From NCBI GenBank assembly GCA_910586595.1, contig CAJUJB010000076.1, positions 1 to 5,460 on the forward strand: DNA of 5,460 bases, in the 5' to 3' direction. The position numbers and the translations under genes are program-made. This DNA is from an uncultured Muribaculaceae bacterium. GTDB lineage: Bacteria; Bacteroidota; Bacteroidia; Bacteroidales; Muribaculaceae. The notes beneath the pieces were generated by a model that made no database searches, was not told the DNA's origin, and was given only the letters and a program-made list of their open reading frames with translations. The number at the start of each line of letters is the position of its first letter. The first letter of the stretch is position 1. This document shows, one piece after another, positions 5,459 to 5,460 of the stretch.

Positions 5459-5460
5459 GA

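Overview
This looks like a chromosomal housekeeping segment from a member of the Bacteroidales (Bacteroidota). A gut or Muribaculaceae-type genome is plausible but not proven. The grounds are: (i) several matches to the Bacteroides-type promoter TTTG-N19-21-TAnnTTTG on the minus strand; (ii) little sign of Shine-Dalgarno sequences at start codons; (iii) a 431-residue MetK, the longer size typical of this phylum; (iv) a SAM-II-like riboswitch, a class found in Alphaproteobacteria and Bacteroidota. I see no phage, insertion sequence, CRISPR array or other mobile signature. I also see no multi-gene system that looks undescribed.

Every gene lies on the minus strand, so transcription runs right to left. 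At the far right (5423-5458) is an intrinsic terminator that closes a transcription unit outside the window. Next come a metK promoter (5351-5382), a 5' hairpin, a SAM-II-like aptamer (5275-5325) and a leader of roughly 220 nt, then metK (3832-5127, S-adenosylmethionine synthetase). A 47-bp gap with its own promoter match leads to a UvrD/PcrA-family DNA helicase (1649-3784). The helicase stop overlaps the start of a Cof-type HAD-IIB phosphatase gene (804-1652) in an ATGA junction. A 47-bp gap holding a notable inverted repeat separates this from a rubrerythrin gene (157-756), which ends at a strong intrinsic terminator (91-136). The U-tract of that terminator overlaps the promoter of a tRNA-Ser(UGA) gene cut off by the left edge (1-52).

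The best regulatory story is at metK. The enzyme makes SAM, and its leader carries a motif resembling a SAM-sensing aptamer, which suggests feedback control. A downstream segment of the leader can pair over 9 bp with the conserved 3' strand of the aptamer, so a switch between two structures is possible. The helicase, phosphatase and rubrerythrin genes are probably co-transcribed, but their functions are not obviously linked. The other long open frames on the plus strand are antisense shadows of these genes.
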